Positions 42,752-52,156 of a stretch of DNA of 64,000 nucleotides are shown piece after piece (the first letter of the stretch is position 1; every line of letters starts with the position of its first letter). The DNA comes from an uncultured bacterium (GTDB lineage Bacteria > Pseudomonadota > Alphaproteobacteria > Sphingomonadales > Sphingomonadaceae). The notes under the pieces were generated by a model. The model saw only the letters and a program-made list of their open reading frames with translations. It did not search any database and was not told the DNA's origin. The DNA lies in NCBI GenBank assembly GCA_942636505.2, contig CALOGB020000221.1, positions 470,125-534,124 of the forward strand, in the 5' to 3' direction. The translations under genes were made by a program, and so were the position numbers.

Positions 42752-43716
42752 TGCGTATGTTCCTGTGCAAAGGCGGCCGCGGCGCCGAACAGGCCGGGCT
42801 GGGGATGGGTGATGAGCTTGACGGGCATCGCCGCCATCATGCCCTGGAAGCGGCCCTTGGCGACGAAGCGCTGGTCAAAGCCCGAGCGAATCAGGCGATC
42901 CTTGATCCGGAAGCCGAGCCCGCCTGCGATCACGACCGCCTTGGCGCCCTGTGCGAGCGCGAGATCGCCCGCAACCGCGCCGAGCGCGAGGCAGAACCGG
43001 TCGAGCGCGGCGAGCGCGATCGAATCGGTGCCGTCGATCGCCTCGGTCCAGATCGTCTTGTCGTCATGGCTGGGAACCGCGCGGCCCTCCAGCGCGGCAA
43101 GCGTCTCGTAGATCGCGACGATGCCGGGTCCGGCGACGACGCGCTCCGCCGAGACGCGCGTGAACGTCTTTCGCAGGCGCTTCAGCAACGCGTCCTCGAT
43201 CCCGTCGAGCGGCGCAAAGTCCATATGCCCGCCCTCGGTCTCGAGCACCTGATAGCCGTCCTTGCGTCGCAGCAGCTGCGCGACGCCGAGCCCGGTGCCG
43301 GGTCCGCAGATCGTCGTGATGCCCTCGGACGGCAGCGGCGTATCGGGCCCGCAAAGGTGGATGAAATCGCTGCTCGGCACCTGCGCGACTGCATGGCCGA
43401 CCGCGCCGAAATCGTTGACCACCACCCACTGGTCGGCCTTCAGCCGCTCGGTGATCAGCGACTTGCGGATGATCCACGGGTTGTTGGTCAGCCGGATCAC
43501 GTCGTTCGCGACCGGCGACGCGACCGCGATCGCGAGCGCGCGGGGGAGGGGGCGGCCAAGGCCAGCCTCGAACGCCTGATACGCGGTCTGGAGCGAAGCG
43601 TGGTCTGCGGTCTTCAGCGTCGCCGGCTCGCCGAGCGACACGACGCGGCCGTTCTCGACCTCGGCGATCGCGAAACGCGCGTGCGTTCCGCCGATATCTG
43701 CCGCTACGATTTCCAT
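42748..43716 (-). CDS. glk: Glucokinase
   Basis: The 322-residue protein phosphorylates glucose to feed the Entner-Doudoroff pathway. Motifs: phosphate-binding VAADIGGTHARFAIAE, the catalytic Asp in VVVNDFGAVGHAV, and GPGTGLGVAQLL. The start at 43716 has GGAGAG upstream and gives the conserved MEIVAADIGGTH. Confidence 0.96.
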   Translation of the reverse strand: MEIVAADIGGTHARFAIAEVENGRVVSLGEPATLKTADHASLQTAYQAFEAGLGRPLPRALAIAVASPVANDVIRLTNNPWIIRKSLITERLKADQWVVVNDFGAVGHAVAQVPSSDFIHLCGPDTPLPSEGITTICGPGTGLGVAQLLRRKDGYQVLETEGGHMDFAPLDGIEDALLKRLRKTFTRVSAERVVAGPGIVAIYETLAALEGRAVPSHDDKTIWTEAIDGTDSIALAALDRFCLALGAVAGDLALAQGAKAVVIAGGLGFRIKDRLIRSGFDQRFVAKGRFQGMMAAMPVKLITHPQPGLFGAAAAFAQEHTQ

Positions 43717-43737
43717 ATCGTCTCTCCTAACCCCCTG

Positions 43738-43853
43738 CCGTTCGTCCCGAGTAGCCATCGAGCTTGTCGAGATGGCATATCGACGGACATGCCACGGGGG
43801 TGTCCTTCGATACGAGCTCTCGACTTCGCTCGATCCCTACTCGGGACGAACGG
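43738..43853. repeat. Palindromic repeat, family E, between edd and glk
   Basis: The ends are CCGTTCGTCCCGAGTAG and CTACTCGGGACGAACGG. Inside are partial copies of the pattern TCGAGCTTGTCGAGATGGC and TCGACTTCGCTCGATCC. A second copy lies between zwf and pgl. Confidence 0.88.
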
Positions 43854-43858
43854 AATTG

Positions 43859-45679
43859 TTACAGCCCGGCGCCCGCCAGCATCGCCGACGCGCCCTTCTC
43901 GGCCTCGTCGGCAAGCCCGCGGAACATCCCGAACAGCTCGCGGCCCATGCCGCTCACCGGTGGCGGTATCGCGACCATCTCGCGCGTCGCCCACACGTCC
44001 GCGTCGACCAGCGCCTCGAGCGTCCCGTTGACGGCGTCCACCCGGATCATGTCGCCATCGCGGATCAACCCAATCGCGCCATCTAGTAGCGCCTCGGGCG
44101 AGCAGTGGATCGCGCACGGCACTTTCCCGCTCGCGCCCGACATCCGGCCGTCGGTGACCAGCGCCACCTTGAACCCGCGATTTTGCAACACCCCCAGCGG
44201 CGGCGTCAGCTTGTGCAGCTCTGGCATCCCGTTAGCGCGCGGCCCCTGGAAGCGGACGACGACGACGACGTCCTTCTCCAACTCGCCTCGCTTGAACGCC
44301 TCGATCACGTCGAGCTGGTCGTCGAACACCATCGCGGGCGCCTCGACGATCCAGCGTTCGCGCTCGACCGCCGACACCTTGATGCACGCCCGGCCGATAT
44401 TGCCCGCGAGGATCCGCATGCCGCCATCCGGCGAGAACGGCGCGGTCGCGGGGCGCAGGATCGTCTCGTCGCCGCTGTCCGGCGTGTCGCGCCAGCCGAG
44501 CGTATCGCCCTCGACCACCGCGGTCTTCGCATACGCCGACAGGTCTTCGCCACCGATCGTCATGATGTCGCCGTGCAACAGCCCTTCGCCGAGCAGCTCG
44601 CGGATCACATAGGGCATGCCCCCGGCAGCCTCGAACGCGTTCACGTCCGCCGAGCCGTTGGGATAGACGCGCGCGATCAGCGGTACTGCGCAGGAGAGAC
44701 GGTCGAAATCCTCCCAGTCGATGATGATCCCTGCCGCACGAGCGATCGCCGGAACATGGAGCAGATGGTTGGTCGAGCCCCCTGTAGCGAGCAGGCCTAC
44801 CGCGGCGTTCACGATCGCCTTCTCGTCGACGCAATGCCCGAGCGGCCGGTACGAATCGCCACGTGCGCCAATCTTCGCCAACCGGTGCACCGCCGCCCGC
44901 GTCAGTTCCTGCCGCAGCTTGGTACCCGGATTGACGAACGCAGCGCCCGGCATGTGGAGGCCCATGACCTCCATCATCATCTGGTTGGTATTGGCCGTGC
45001 CATAGAAGGTGCACGTGCCCTTCGAATGATACGCGCCGATCTCTGCCTCGAGCAACTCGTCGCGCCCCACCAGCCCTTCCGCGAACTTCTCGCGGACCGC
45101 CGCCTTCGCCTTGTTGGGCAAGCCGGTCGGCATCGGTCCGCCGGGGATCAGCACCATCGGCAGATGCCCGAAGCGCAGCGCGCCCATCAGCAAACCCGGT
45201 ACGATCTTGTCGCAGATGCCGAGCAACGCCGCACCCTCGAACGTCCCGTGCGACAGCGCAATCGCCGTGCTTAACGCGATCGTGTCGCGGCTGAATAGCG
45301 ACAGCTCCATGCCCGGATAGCCCTGCGTCACGCCGTCGCACATCGCCGGCACGCCGCCCGCGACCTGCGCGGTCGCACCGGCCTCGCGTGCCCAGACCTT
45401 CATCAACTCCGGGTAGCGATAGTAGACGGCGTGCGCCGACAGCATGTCGTTATACGCGGTGACGATGCCGATGTTCATGCCGGCATCGGCCTTCATCGCG
45501 TCGCGGTCTTCCTCGGTCCCGGCATAGGCGTGCGCGAGGTTCGCGCAGCCGAGACCGGGACGCCGGACCTGCGCCGCCGCCTCACGCTCGATCAGCGCGA
45601 GGTAGTCGGCGCGACTGTCGCGCGAGCGCTCGATGATCCGGTCGGTGACCGCGGAGACGACGGCGTTGAGCATCGTCAC
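43859..45679 (-). CDS. edd: Phosphogluconate dehydratase
   Basis: The 606-residue IlvD/Edd-family protein makes KDPG from 6-phosphogluconate with an iron-sulfur cluster. Cluster-region motifs: AMCDGVTQGYPGMELSLFSR, LGICDKIVPGLLMGALRFGH and CTFYGTANTNQMMMEVMGLH. The GTG at 45679 overlaps the pgl stop by four bases; the ATG two codons later is the alternative. A palindromic repeat separates it from glk. Confidence 0.96.
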   Translation of the reverse strand: MTMLNAVVSAVTDRIIERSRDSRADYLALIEREAAAQVRRPGLGCANLAHAYAGTEEDRDAMKADAGMNIGIVTAYNDMLSAHAVYYRYPELMKVWAREAGATAQVAGGVPAMCDGVTQGYPGMELSLFSRDTIALSTAIALSHGTFEGAALLGICDKIVPGLLMGALRFGHLPMVLIPGGPMPTGLPNKAKAAVREKFAEGLVGRDELLEAEIGAYHSKGTCTFYGTANTNQMMMEVMGLHMPGAAFVNPGTKLRQELTRAAVHRLAKIGARGDSYRPLGHCVDEKAIVNAAVGLLATGGSTNHLLHVPAIARAAGIIIDWEDFDRLSCAVPLIARVYPNGSADVNAFEAAGGMPYVIRELLGEGLLHGDIMTIGGEDLSAYAKTAVVEGDTLGWRDTPDSGDETILRPATAPFSPDGGMRILAGNIGRACIKVSAVERERWIVEAPAMVFDDQLDVIEAFKRGELEKDVVVVVRFQGPRANGMPELHKLTPPLGVLQNRGFKVALVTDGRMSGASGKVPCAIHCSPEALLDGAIGLIRDGDMIRVDAVNGTLEALVDADVWATREMVAIPPPVSGMGRELFGMFRGLADEAEKGASAMLAGAGL

Positions 45680-46380
45680 GGCGCCCAGTGCACGTCGACC
45701 GGCAGCTCGACTTCGGCGAGCACGCGGCCGATCGGATAGGACGACGACGGTCCCTGTTCGATCGCCTGTTCGAGGACCTTCTTCTTCGCGTCACCGGTGA
45801 TCATGATCATCAGTGCCTTCGACGAGGCGATCGCCGCCGCCGAGAGCGTGACGCGCGCCAGCGGAGCCTCGGGCGGCAGTGGATCGGGCATCACGCCGAG
45901 CGCACGACGTTCCTTGGGACCGCTCAGCGCCTCGTCGTAATCGGGGCCGGGGAAGATCGACGCGGTGTGTCCGTCGCCGCCCATGCCGAGCAGGCAAAAG
46001 TCGAGCGGCCAGTGCAGGTCCTGCATCAACGCATCCGCCGACCGACCGGCAGCCTTGTAGTCCGACATCGCCTCGGGAACGATCGGCTTCACGCGCGCGC
46101 CCTTGGGGAGGAAGATCTTCGCCAGCGCCGTCACGTTCGACAAGGGATCACCAAGCTTCACGATCCGCTCGTCGCCGGGAATGATCGTGACCTTCTTCCA
46201 GTCGAGCTTCGCCTGGGCGAGCTTCTCATACGCGGCGAACGGCGTCTTGCCGCCCGCCAGCGCGATTACCGCCGAGCCACGCGCGTCGAGTGCGCTCTCG
46301 ATGACGAACTGGATGTCACCCGCGACCGCGTTGGCGAGCTCGCCTGCGTCGTCATATTCCCACCATTCGATTTCGGTCAT
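45676..46380 (-). CDS. pgl: 6-phosphogluconolactonase
   Basis: The 234-residue protein hydrolyses 6-phosphogluconolactone. It has the SOL/DevB-type motifs VIALAGGKTPFAAYEKLA, IIPGDERIVKLGDPLSN and LLGMGGDGHTASIFPG. The start MTEIEWWEYDD at 46380 is well placed; upstream codons lie in a repeat. It is coupled to edd. Confidence 0.95.
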   Translation of the reverse strand: MTEIEWWEYDDAGELANAVAGDIQFVIESALDARGSAVIALAGGKTPFAAYEKLAQAKLDWKKVTIIPGDERIVKLGDPLSNVTALAKIFLPKGARVKPIVPEAMSDYKAAGRSADALMQDLHWPLDFCLLGMGGDGHTASIFPGPDYDEALSGPKERRALGVMPDPLPPEAPLARVTLSAAAIASSKALMIMITGDAKKKVLEQAIEQGPSSSYPIGRVLAEVELPVDVHWAP

Positions 46381-46417
46381 AAACTTGAACTCACTCAGAA
46401 AATTGCTGTCAAAAATG

Positions 46418-46539
46418 CCGTTCGTGCCGAGTAGGGATCGAGCGAAGCCGAGAGCCCGTATCGAGGTACAATGCCACAATCGGGCCGATCCCTCGATACG
46501 CCTTCTCGACTTCGCTCGAAGGCTACTCGGGACGAACGG
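46418..46539. repeat. Palindromic repeat, family E, between zwf and pgl
   Basis: The ends CCGTTCGTGCCGAGTAGGGA and CTACTCGGGACGAACGG pair, with inner GATCGAGCGAAGCCGAGAG and CTCGACTTCGCTCGAAGG. It fills most of the zwf-pgl gap. Confidence 0.88.
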
Positions 46540-46551
46540 AAAGAAACAAAC

Positions 46552-48015
46552 TCAGTCGTCCTGCCAGGTCACGCCGTCGCGTTCGGTCAGCGCGATCGCG
46601 GCCGACGGACCCCAGCTGCCCGAGGCATAGCTCTTGGGCTTCATCGCGTTGGCCTTCCAGCCCTCGCGGATCGCGTCGATCCAGGTCCATTGCGCCTCGA
46701 CCTCGTCACGCCGCACGAACAACGTCTGGTCGCCCTCGATCAGGTCGAGCAGCAGCCGCTCATACGCGATCCGCCGACGCGAGCCTGCAAACTCGGCATC
46801 CATGCTGAGGTTCAGCGGCACTTCGCGAAGGCGGACGCCCTCGCGGTCGAGACCCGGCTCCTTCGCCATCACGAGCAGTTGGATATACTCCTCCGGCTGG
46901 AGGCGGATGATCAGCATGTTGGGCTGGAGCAGCCCGCCACGGCCCGCGAACATCGAATGCGGCACCGCCTTGAACTGGATCGCGATCTCGCTGCGGCGCG
47001 TCGCCATGCGCTTGCCGGTGCGCAGGTAGAACGGCACGCCCTGCCAACGCCAGTTGTCGACATGCGCCTTGATTGCGACGAACGTCTCGGTGGTCGAAGG
47101 CTGGCCGAGTTCGTCCGAGTAGCTCTTGACGAACTTCCCCTTCACCGCGCCTTCGCCATACTGTCCCGTCACGGTGACGTTCGGCACTTCCTCGGGCTTG
47201 ATCATGCGCAGCGAACGGAACACCTTCGACTTTTCGTCGCGGACGTCCGTGCCCTCGAACCGCGCGGGGGGCTCCATCGCGATCAGCGCGAGCAACTGGA
47301 GCATGTGGTTGGCGACCATGTCGCGAAGCGCACCCGCCGTCTCGTAATAGCCCGCGCGTTCTTCCAGCCCGACCGTCTCCGAAATCGTGATCTGGACGTT
47401 GTCGATCCCCTGCGCGTTCCACACAGGCTCGAAGAACGAGTTGCCGAAGCGCAGCGCGAGGATGTTCTGGACGGTTTCCTTGCCGAGATAATGATCGATT
47501 CGATAGGTCCGGTCTTCCGGAAAAGCCTTCGCCACGGAATCGTTGATCTCGCGGCTGGTCTCTAGGTCGTAGCCGAGCGGCTTTTCGAGGCCGACGCGGA
47601 CCGTCTCGCCAGCAAGCCCGACCTTGTGCAGTCCCTCGATGGCCGATTCGAACAGCGAGGGCGCGGTCGACAGATAGATCGCCAGCCCGCCGGAGATATC
47701 GCCGATCTTGTCCGCCAGCGGCTGGAAGCTCGCCGGGTCCGACAGATCGGTCGGCTGATAGAAGATCCGGTCGAGGAACGTCCCGATCGCGCTTTCGTCC
47801 TTGCGATCCTCGGGCAGGAACTCGTCGAGCGCCTTTTTGGCGAACTTGCGGTAATCCTTGTCGTCATGCTCGTGACGCGCGGCGCCGGTGATCGTCAGTT
47901 CTTCGGGCAGCAACCCGTCGGCGTGCAGGCCATAGAGCGACGGCAGCAGCATGCGCTGCGCGAGATCGCCGGTCGCGCCGAACAGGAGCAGCTTGGCTAC
48001 GGGATTACGGTGCAT
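46552..48015 (-). CDS. zwf: Glucose-6-phosphate dehydrogenase
   Basis: The 487-residue enzyme oxidises glucose-6-phosphate with NAD(P)+. Motifs: LLLFGATGDLAQRMLLPSL and the active-site RIDHYLGKETVQNILALRF. First gene of the zwf-pgl-edd-glk-eda operon. It lies 45 bp downstream of argC on the same strand, so some read-through is possible. Confidence 0.97.
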   Translation of the reverse strand: MHRNPVAKLLLFGATGDLAQRMLLPSLYGLHADGLLPEELTITGAARHEHDDKDYRKFAKKALDEFLPEDRKDESAIGTFLDRIFYQPTDLSDPASFQPLADKIGDISGGLAIYLSTAPSLFESAIEGLHKVGLAGETVRVGLEKPLGYDLETSREINDSVAKAFPEDRTYRIDHYLGKETVQNILALRFGNSFFEPVWNAQGIDNVQITISETVGLEERAGYYETAGALRDMVANHMLQLLALIAMEPPARFEGTDVRDEKSKVFRSLRMIKPEEVPNVTVTGQYGEGAVKGKFVKSYSDELGQPSTTETFVAIKAHVDNWRWQGVPFYLRTGKRMATRRSEIAIQFKAVPHSMFAGRGGLLQPNMLIIRLQPEEYIQLLVMAKEPGLDREGVRLREVPLNLSMDAEFAGSRRRIAYERLLLDLIEGDQTLFVRRDEVEAQWTWIDAIREGWKANAMKPKSYASGSWGPSAAIALTERDGVTWQDD

Positions 48016-48060
48016 GGAAGCTCCTGGATTTGGCGATGGACCGGGCGGAAAGCGCCGGTC

Positions 48061-48984
48061 CTAGAAAACGAGGCCGGCTACGGGATCGACCCCGGCCATG
48101 ATGTTGAGGTTCTGGACCGCGGCACCGCCGGCGCCCTTGCCCAGATTGTCGAGCGTCGCGACCAGCCGCGCATGACCGTCCGCGTCGTTGCCGCAGACCC
48201 GCAACGTCAGCCGATCGGTCCCTGCGTTCTCCTCGATATCGACCGAGCCGATATCGCCGGGGGCAACCGAGACTAGCTTCGAGCCATCGAACGCAGCGCG
48301 CAGTACGTCTTCGATCGCCGCGAGCGTGGGACGGCCGGGCAGGGCGTGGAGGTGCAACGGCACTTCGACGACCATGCCGCGGTAGGTGTTCGCCACCGCA
48401 GGCGCGAAGATAGGCGCGTGCGTGAGGCCCGCATGCTGCGTCATCTCGGCGATATGCTTGTGCGCGAGGCCTAGCGCGTAGGCGCGGAAGGCCGCCGCCG
48501 GCTCGCCATTCTCGAACGCCGCGATCATCGCCTTGCCGCCGCCCGAGTAACCCGAGGTCGCGTTGACGCTCAGCGGGATGTCGGCGGGGATGAGACCGGC
48601 CGCGACCAGAGGCGCGACGAGCGCGAGGAAACCAGTGGGATAGCAGCCGGGGTTCGACACACGCGTCGCGGTCGAGATCTTTTCGGCTTGGCCCGGTAGT
48701 TCGGGGAAGCCGTAGGTCCAGCCGGCAGCGACGCGGTGTGCGCTGGATGCATCGATGACGCGGGTGCGCGCATTGTCGATCAGCGTGACGGCTTCGCGCG
48801 ACGCCTCGTCCGGCAGGCAGAGGATGACGAAATCGGCATCGTTGAGTGCCTCGCGCCGCGCCGCCGGATCCTTGCGCCGGTCCTCCGCTAGCAACGCCAG
48901 CGTGATGTCGGTCCGCCCTGCAAGCCGCTCGCGGATCTCTAGTCCAGTGGTGCCGACCGCGCCATCGATGAAGACCGTGGTCAT
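48061..48984 (-). CDS. argC: N-acetyl-gamma-glutamyl-phosphate reductase
   Basis: The 307-residue protein is of the shorter type-2 AGPR group. It carries out the NADPH-dependent third step of arginine synthesis. Motifs: FIDGAVGTTGLEIRERLAG, the nucleophile Cys in RVSNPGCYPTGFLAL, and SVNATSGYSGGGKAMIAAFE. The start MTTVFIDG overlaps the SH3 protein stop by four bases. Confidence 0.95.
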   Translation of the reverse strand: MTTVFIDGAVGTTGLEIRERLAGRTDITLALLAEDRRKDPAARREALNDADFVILCLPDEASREAVTLIDNARTRVIDASSAHRVAAGWTYGFPELPGQAEKISTATRVSNPGCYPTGFLALVAPLVAAGLIPADIPLSVNATSGYSGGGKAMIAAFENGEPAAAFRAYALGLAHKHIAEMTQHAGLTHAPIFAPAVANTYRGMVVEVPLHLHALPGRPTLAAIEDVLRAAFDGSKLVSVAPGDIGSVDIEENAGTDRLTLRVCGNDADGHARLVATLDNLGKGAGGAAVQNLNIMAGVDPVAGLVF

Positions 48985-49367
48985 GCCGCGTCCGTCGCCG
49001 AAAGATCGAGCGCAGCGGCCTCGACATAGCCAACCAGCCCACTCGGGCGAGCAACGCCCCATGCGGAAACGCCGGCAATTTCCAACACTTCGAAACTGTC
49101 GCCAGGGTTGAGGTCGACCATCGTATCGCTCGCTTCGTCTCTTCCGCTGCGCAACAAAGCTGTGCGCGCGACGGGCCGTATCATCGGCACGGCATAGTGT
49201 GGAGCGAATACGTATTCGGCGAGGCGAATGTCGGCGATATCGCGGCGAACTGCGTGGGTGCGCGGGTCGAGGTGGACCGAGCGGCCCGTCAGCGAAAAGC
49301 TAGTACGGGCCTGGTCGTCGAACGGCTCAAGCGTGAGCGGCTGCGCGGCCGCCAGATCCGTTGCCAT
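48981..49367 (-). CDS. SH3 (bacterial SH3_3-like) domain protein
   Basis: The 128-residue protein has LDPRTHAVRRDIADIRLAEY, FAPHYAVP and a C-terminal SH3b motif (LNPGDSFEVLEIAGVSAWGV; GLVGYVEAAAL). In sphingomonads this arrangement usually forms the N-terminal half of an NlpC/P60 (C40) peptidase. Here the chain stops before any catalytic domain and overlaps argC. No signal peptide is visible. The start lies within the end of the MarR gene. Role unknown. Confidence 0.7.
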   Translation of the reverse strand: MATDLAAAQPLTLEPFDDQARTSFSLTGRSVHLDPRTHAVRRDIADIRLAEYVFAPHYAVPMIRPVARTALLRSGRDEASDTMVDLNPGDSFEVLEIAGVSAWGVARPSGLVGYVEAAALDLSATDAA

Positions 49368-49698
49368 TGCCGGCTGGGGCGGGGCCGTCGCCGATGAATT
49401 GCCCGAACTCTTCAAGAAAATCTGCCCCTTCGGTCGTGCGCGCGACGAAGATATTGCGCTTGTCGCTATCGTCGCGTTGCCGGCGCAGATAGCCGAGGGC
49501 ACCCAATCTGTTCAAGGCGCGCGTGACGACCGGCTTCGATACGTTGAGCGCACGAGCCAAGCCGCGGACCGTATGCGGCCCCGGTTTGAGATATACGAGC
49601 AGAAGAAGCGCCATCTGACGATTGGTCAGATCGGGTTCACCCGAGCGGACATAATCCACCAGAGCGGTCATCCAAGTCGATAAGGTATTGGCTGCCAT
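49327..49698 (-). CDS. MarR-family transcriptional regulator
   Basis: The 123-residue winged-helix protein has the recognition region TVRGLARALNVSKPVVTRAL and the wing YLRRQRDDSDKRNIFVARTT, typical of MarR dimers. The C-terminal tail is low complexity (PAPAGNGNGSGGRAAAHA). The start at 49698 gives MAANTLSTWMTAL; further ATGs upstream are unsupported. It overlaps the SH3 gene by 41 bp and may regulate that cluster, by position only. Confidence 0.82.
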   Translation of the reverse strand: MAANTLSTWMTALVDYVRSGEPDLTNRQMALLLLVYLKPGPHTVRGLARALNVSKPVVTRALNRLGALGYLRRQRDDSDKRNIFVARTTEGADFLEEFGQFIGDGPAPAGNGNGSGGRAAAHA

Positions 49699-49917
49699 TG
49701 ATGCCACAGCGTTGATCCGCCATCTGAATTTGTGTGCACGATACCCAGTCATGAGCGTCATTACGGGTTCACAACGCCGCCCGGACGTCATGTTTCCGTA
49801 GTTTTGCGATTGCCTTGCGATATGCGGAGGCAGCGCCACGGTCGATCGCCCGGTTGATCGAAACCGCGACGTCGCCTATGTGCGCGCCTTCGCAAAAGTT
49901 CCGGGGTTTTCCGCGCA

Positions 49918-50313
49918 ATGTTCGCCTTTCTGCTCGTCATCCACGCGATCATCGCGGCCGCCCTCGTCACGGTGATCCTCATGCAGCGCTCGGAAGGCGG
50001 CGGTCTGGGTATGGGCGGTAGCCCGTCCGGCCTGATGTCGGCCCGCGGCGCCGCCGATTTCCTGACCCGCGCGACCGGTGTCCTCGCGACGATGTTCGTG
50101 CTGTTCTCGATCCTGCTCGCGGTCCTCGCGGCGAATCACCGGACCACCACGATCGACACGTCGCTCGCCCGCACCCCGGCGGCTGCAACGGCCGTCCCGA
50201 CCGCACAGCCCAAGGGCGACGCGGCACCGTTCGCCGGTGGCGCCGAGAACGCCGGCGTCCCGGCCGGCACCACCACGCCGGCCGACAATTCTGCGGTCCC
50301 ACTCGCCCGCTAA
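49918..50313 (+). CDS. secG: Preprotein translocase subunit SecG
   Basis: The 131-residue inner-membrane protein has two transmembrane segments (FLLVIHAIIAAALVTVILM and ATMFVLFSILLAVLAA) around the SecG loop (QRSEGGGLGMGGSPSGLMSA). It aids SecYEG export. A Pro/Ala/Thr-rich tail follows. pyrG is downstream after a terminator-like stem. Confidence 0.95.
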   Translation: MFAFLLVIHAIIAAALVTVILMQRSEGGGLGMGGSPSGLMSARGAADFLTRATGVLATMFVLFSILLAVLAANHRTTTIDTSLARTPAAATAVPTAQPKGDAAPFAGGAENAGVPAGTTTPADNSAVPLAR

Positions 50314-50335
50314 ACACTCCATTCGCCGATAAAAG

Positions 50336-50362
50336 GCCCCTGCGTGATCCGCGGGGCTCTTG
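50336..50362 (+). terminator. Possible terminator after secG
   Basis: GCCCCTGCG and CGCGGGGC pair with one bulged base around TGATC; only CTCTTGT follows, so termination strength is doubtful. Confidence 0.45.
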
Positions 50363-50398
50363 TCGTTCGTCCCCAACACACGCTACGAGACTCTTCCC

Positions 50399-52033
50399 AT
50401 GGCTCGGTACATTTTCATCACCGGGGGCGTGGTTTCGTCGCTCGGTAAAGGTCTCATGGCGGCATCGCTTGCCGCTCTCCTCCAGGCGCGCGGGTATACC
50501 GTCAGGATTCGGAAGTTCGATCCGTATCTGAACGTCGATCCCGGCACGATGTCGCCGTATCAGCACGGCGAGGTCTACGTCACCGACGACGGTGCCGAGA
50601 CCGACCTCGACCTCGGCCATTACGAGCGCTTCACCGGCGTGCCCTCGCGCCAGTCGGACAACGTGACCTCGGGCCGGATTTATCAGCAGATCATCACGCG
50701 CGAGCGTCGCGGCGATTATCTCGGTGCGACCGTGCAGGTCATCCCGCACGTCACCGACGCGATCAAGGCGTTCGCCCGCGCCGAGACCGACGGCATCGAT
50801 TTCATCCTCTGCGAGATCGGCGGCACCGTCGGCGATATCGAATCGCTGCCGTTCATCGAGGCGATTCGCCAGCTCAAGAACGAGGAAGGCCGCGGCAACG
50901 CGATCAGCATCCACGTGACCCTGGTGCCGTACATCGCCGCCGCCGGCGAGCTAAAGACCAAGCCGACGCAGCATTCGGTCCGCGAACTCGCCGCACTCGG
51001 CGTGCAGCCGGACGTGCTGGTTTGCCGCTGCGAACACCCGCTGCCGCCGTCGGAGCGCGCCAAGATCGCGCTGTTCTGCAACGTCCCCGCCAGCGCCGTC
51101 ATTCCTGCGCTCGACGCGAAGAGCATCTACGCGGTGCCGCTCCAGTATCACGGCGAAGGCCTCGACATCGAAGTGCTCCGCGCGTTCGGGATCGAGCCCG
51201 CCGAGGCGCCCGACCTGTCGCGCTGGACCGAGATCATGGACCGGCTGACCAACCCGCAGGGCGAAGTCACGATCGGCGTGGTCGGCAAATATGTCGGTCT
51301 CCAGGATGCGTACAAGTCGCTCAACGAAGCGCTGGTCCACGGCGGCATCGCGAATCGCGTGAAGGTCAACGTCCGCTGGATCGATGCCGAGCTCTTCGAG
51401 AACGCCGAGAGCGACATCGCCGGACAGCTCGAGCCGTGCGACGCGATTCTCGTTCCCGGCGCGTTCGGCGAGCGTGGCGCGGAGGGCAAGATCGCCTCGG
51501 TAAAGTTCGCGCGCGAGCGGAAGATCCCGTATTTCGGGATCTGCTTCGGGATGCAGATGGCCTGCGTCGAGGGCGCTCGCGATCTCGCCGGGATCCCCAA
51601 TGCGTCGTCGACCGAGTTCGGCCCGACCGACGAGCCGGTGGTCGGCATGATCACCGAATGGATGGGCCGCGAAGGCCTCGAGACACGCGCGGCCGAGGGT
51701 GACATGGGCGGTACGATGCGGCTCGGCGCCTATGACGCGAAGCTGGACGGCAACAGCGTTGTCGCGTCGATCTACGGCGGCACCGAGATCTCGGAGCGCC
51801 ATCGTCACCGCTACGAGGTCAACACCGGCTACAAGGAAGCCTTGGAGCAAGGCGGCCTCGTCTTCTCGGGCATGTCCCCGGACGGCACGCTCCCCGAGAT
51901 CGTGGAACGTCCCGACCACCCTTGGTTCGTCGGCGTCCAGTTCCACCCGGAACTGAAGTCCAAGCCGTTCGACCCCCACCCGCTGTTCGCGAGCTTCATC
52001 GAAGCCGCGGTCAAGCAGAGTCGCTTGGTCTGA
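50399..52033 (+). CDS. pyrG: CTP synthase
   Basis: The 544-residue enzyme aminates UTP to CTP using glutamine. The N-terminal synthase domain has FITGGVVSSLGKGLMAASLA and EIGGTVGDIESLPFIEAIRQ. The C-terminal class I glutamine amidotransferase has its nucleophile Cys in YFGICFGMQMACVEGARD and the His/Glu in FVGVQFHPELKSKP. The start at 50399 gives MARYIFITGGVVSS. Confidence 0.98.
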   Translation: MARYIFITGGVVSSLGKGLMAASLAALLQARGYTVRIRKFDPYLNVDPGTMSPYQHGEVYVTDDGAETDLDLGHYERFTGVPSRQSDNVTSGRIYQQIITRERRGDYLGATVQVIPHVTDAIKAFARAETDGIDFILCEIGGTVGDIESLPFIEAIRQLKNEEGRGNAISIHVTLVPYIAAAGELKTKPTQHSVRELAALGVQPDVLVCRCEHPLPPSERAKIALFCNVPASAVIPALDAKSIYAVPLQYHGEGLDIEVLRAFGIEPAEAPDLSRWTEIMDRLTNPQGEVTIGVVGKYVGLQDAYKSLNEALVHGGIANRVKVNVRWIDAELFENAESDIAGQLEPCDAILVPGAFGERGAEGKIASVKFARERKIPYFGICFGMQMACVEGARDLAGIPNASSTEFGPTDEPVVGMITEWMGREGLETRAAEGDMGGTMRLGAYDAKLDGNSVVASIYGGTEISERHRHRYEVNTGYKEALEQGGLVFSGMSPDGTLPEIVERPDHPWFVGVQFHPELKSKPFDPHPLFASFIEAAVKQSRLV

Positions 52034-52040
52034 ACACCGC

Positions 52041-52062
52041 TCCCTCCCCCGCGGGGGAGGGA
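52041..52062 (+). terminator. Perfect 22-bp palindrome after pyrG
   Basis: TCCCTCCCCCGCGGGGGAGG continues to GA and equals its own reverse complement. It lies eight bases past the pyrG stop and resembles the hairpin tip of the family A/B repeats. It could help end transcription, but no T-tract follows. Confidence 0.5.
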
Positions 52063-52156
52063 AACAAGTCGTGCTTTCCGCCACCCAAGACATGCTCGCA
52101 TTGAATATCCCCTGAATTACTAGACTTTGCGCGGCAAGGTTCAGGGGAAAACATTC

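Noticed and set aside
46471..47565. A 364-codon plus-strand frame across zwf
   Set aside because: Antisense to a clear glucose-6-phosphate dehydrogenase and with no recognisable protein pattern.
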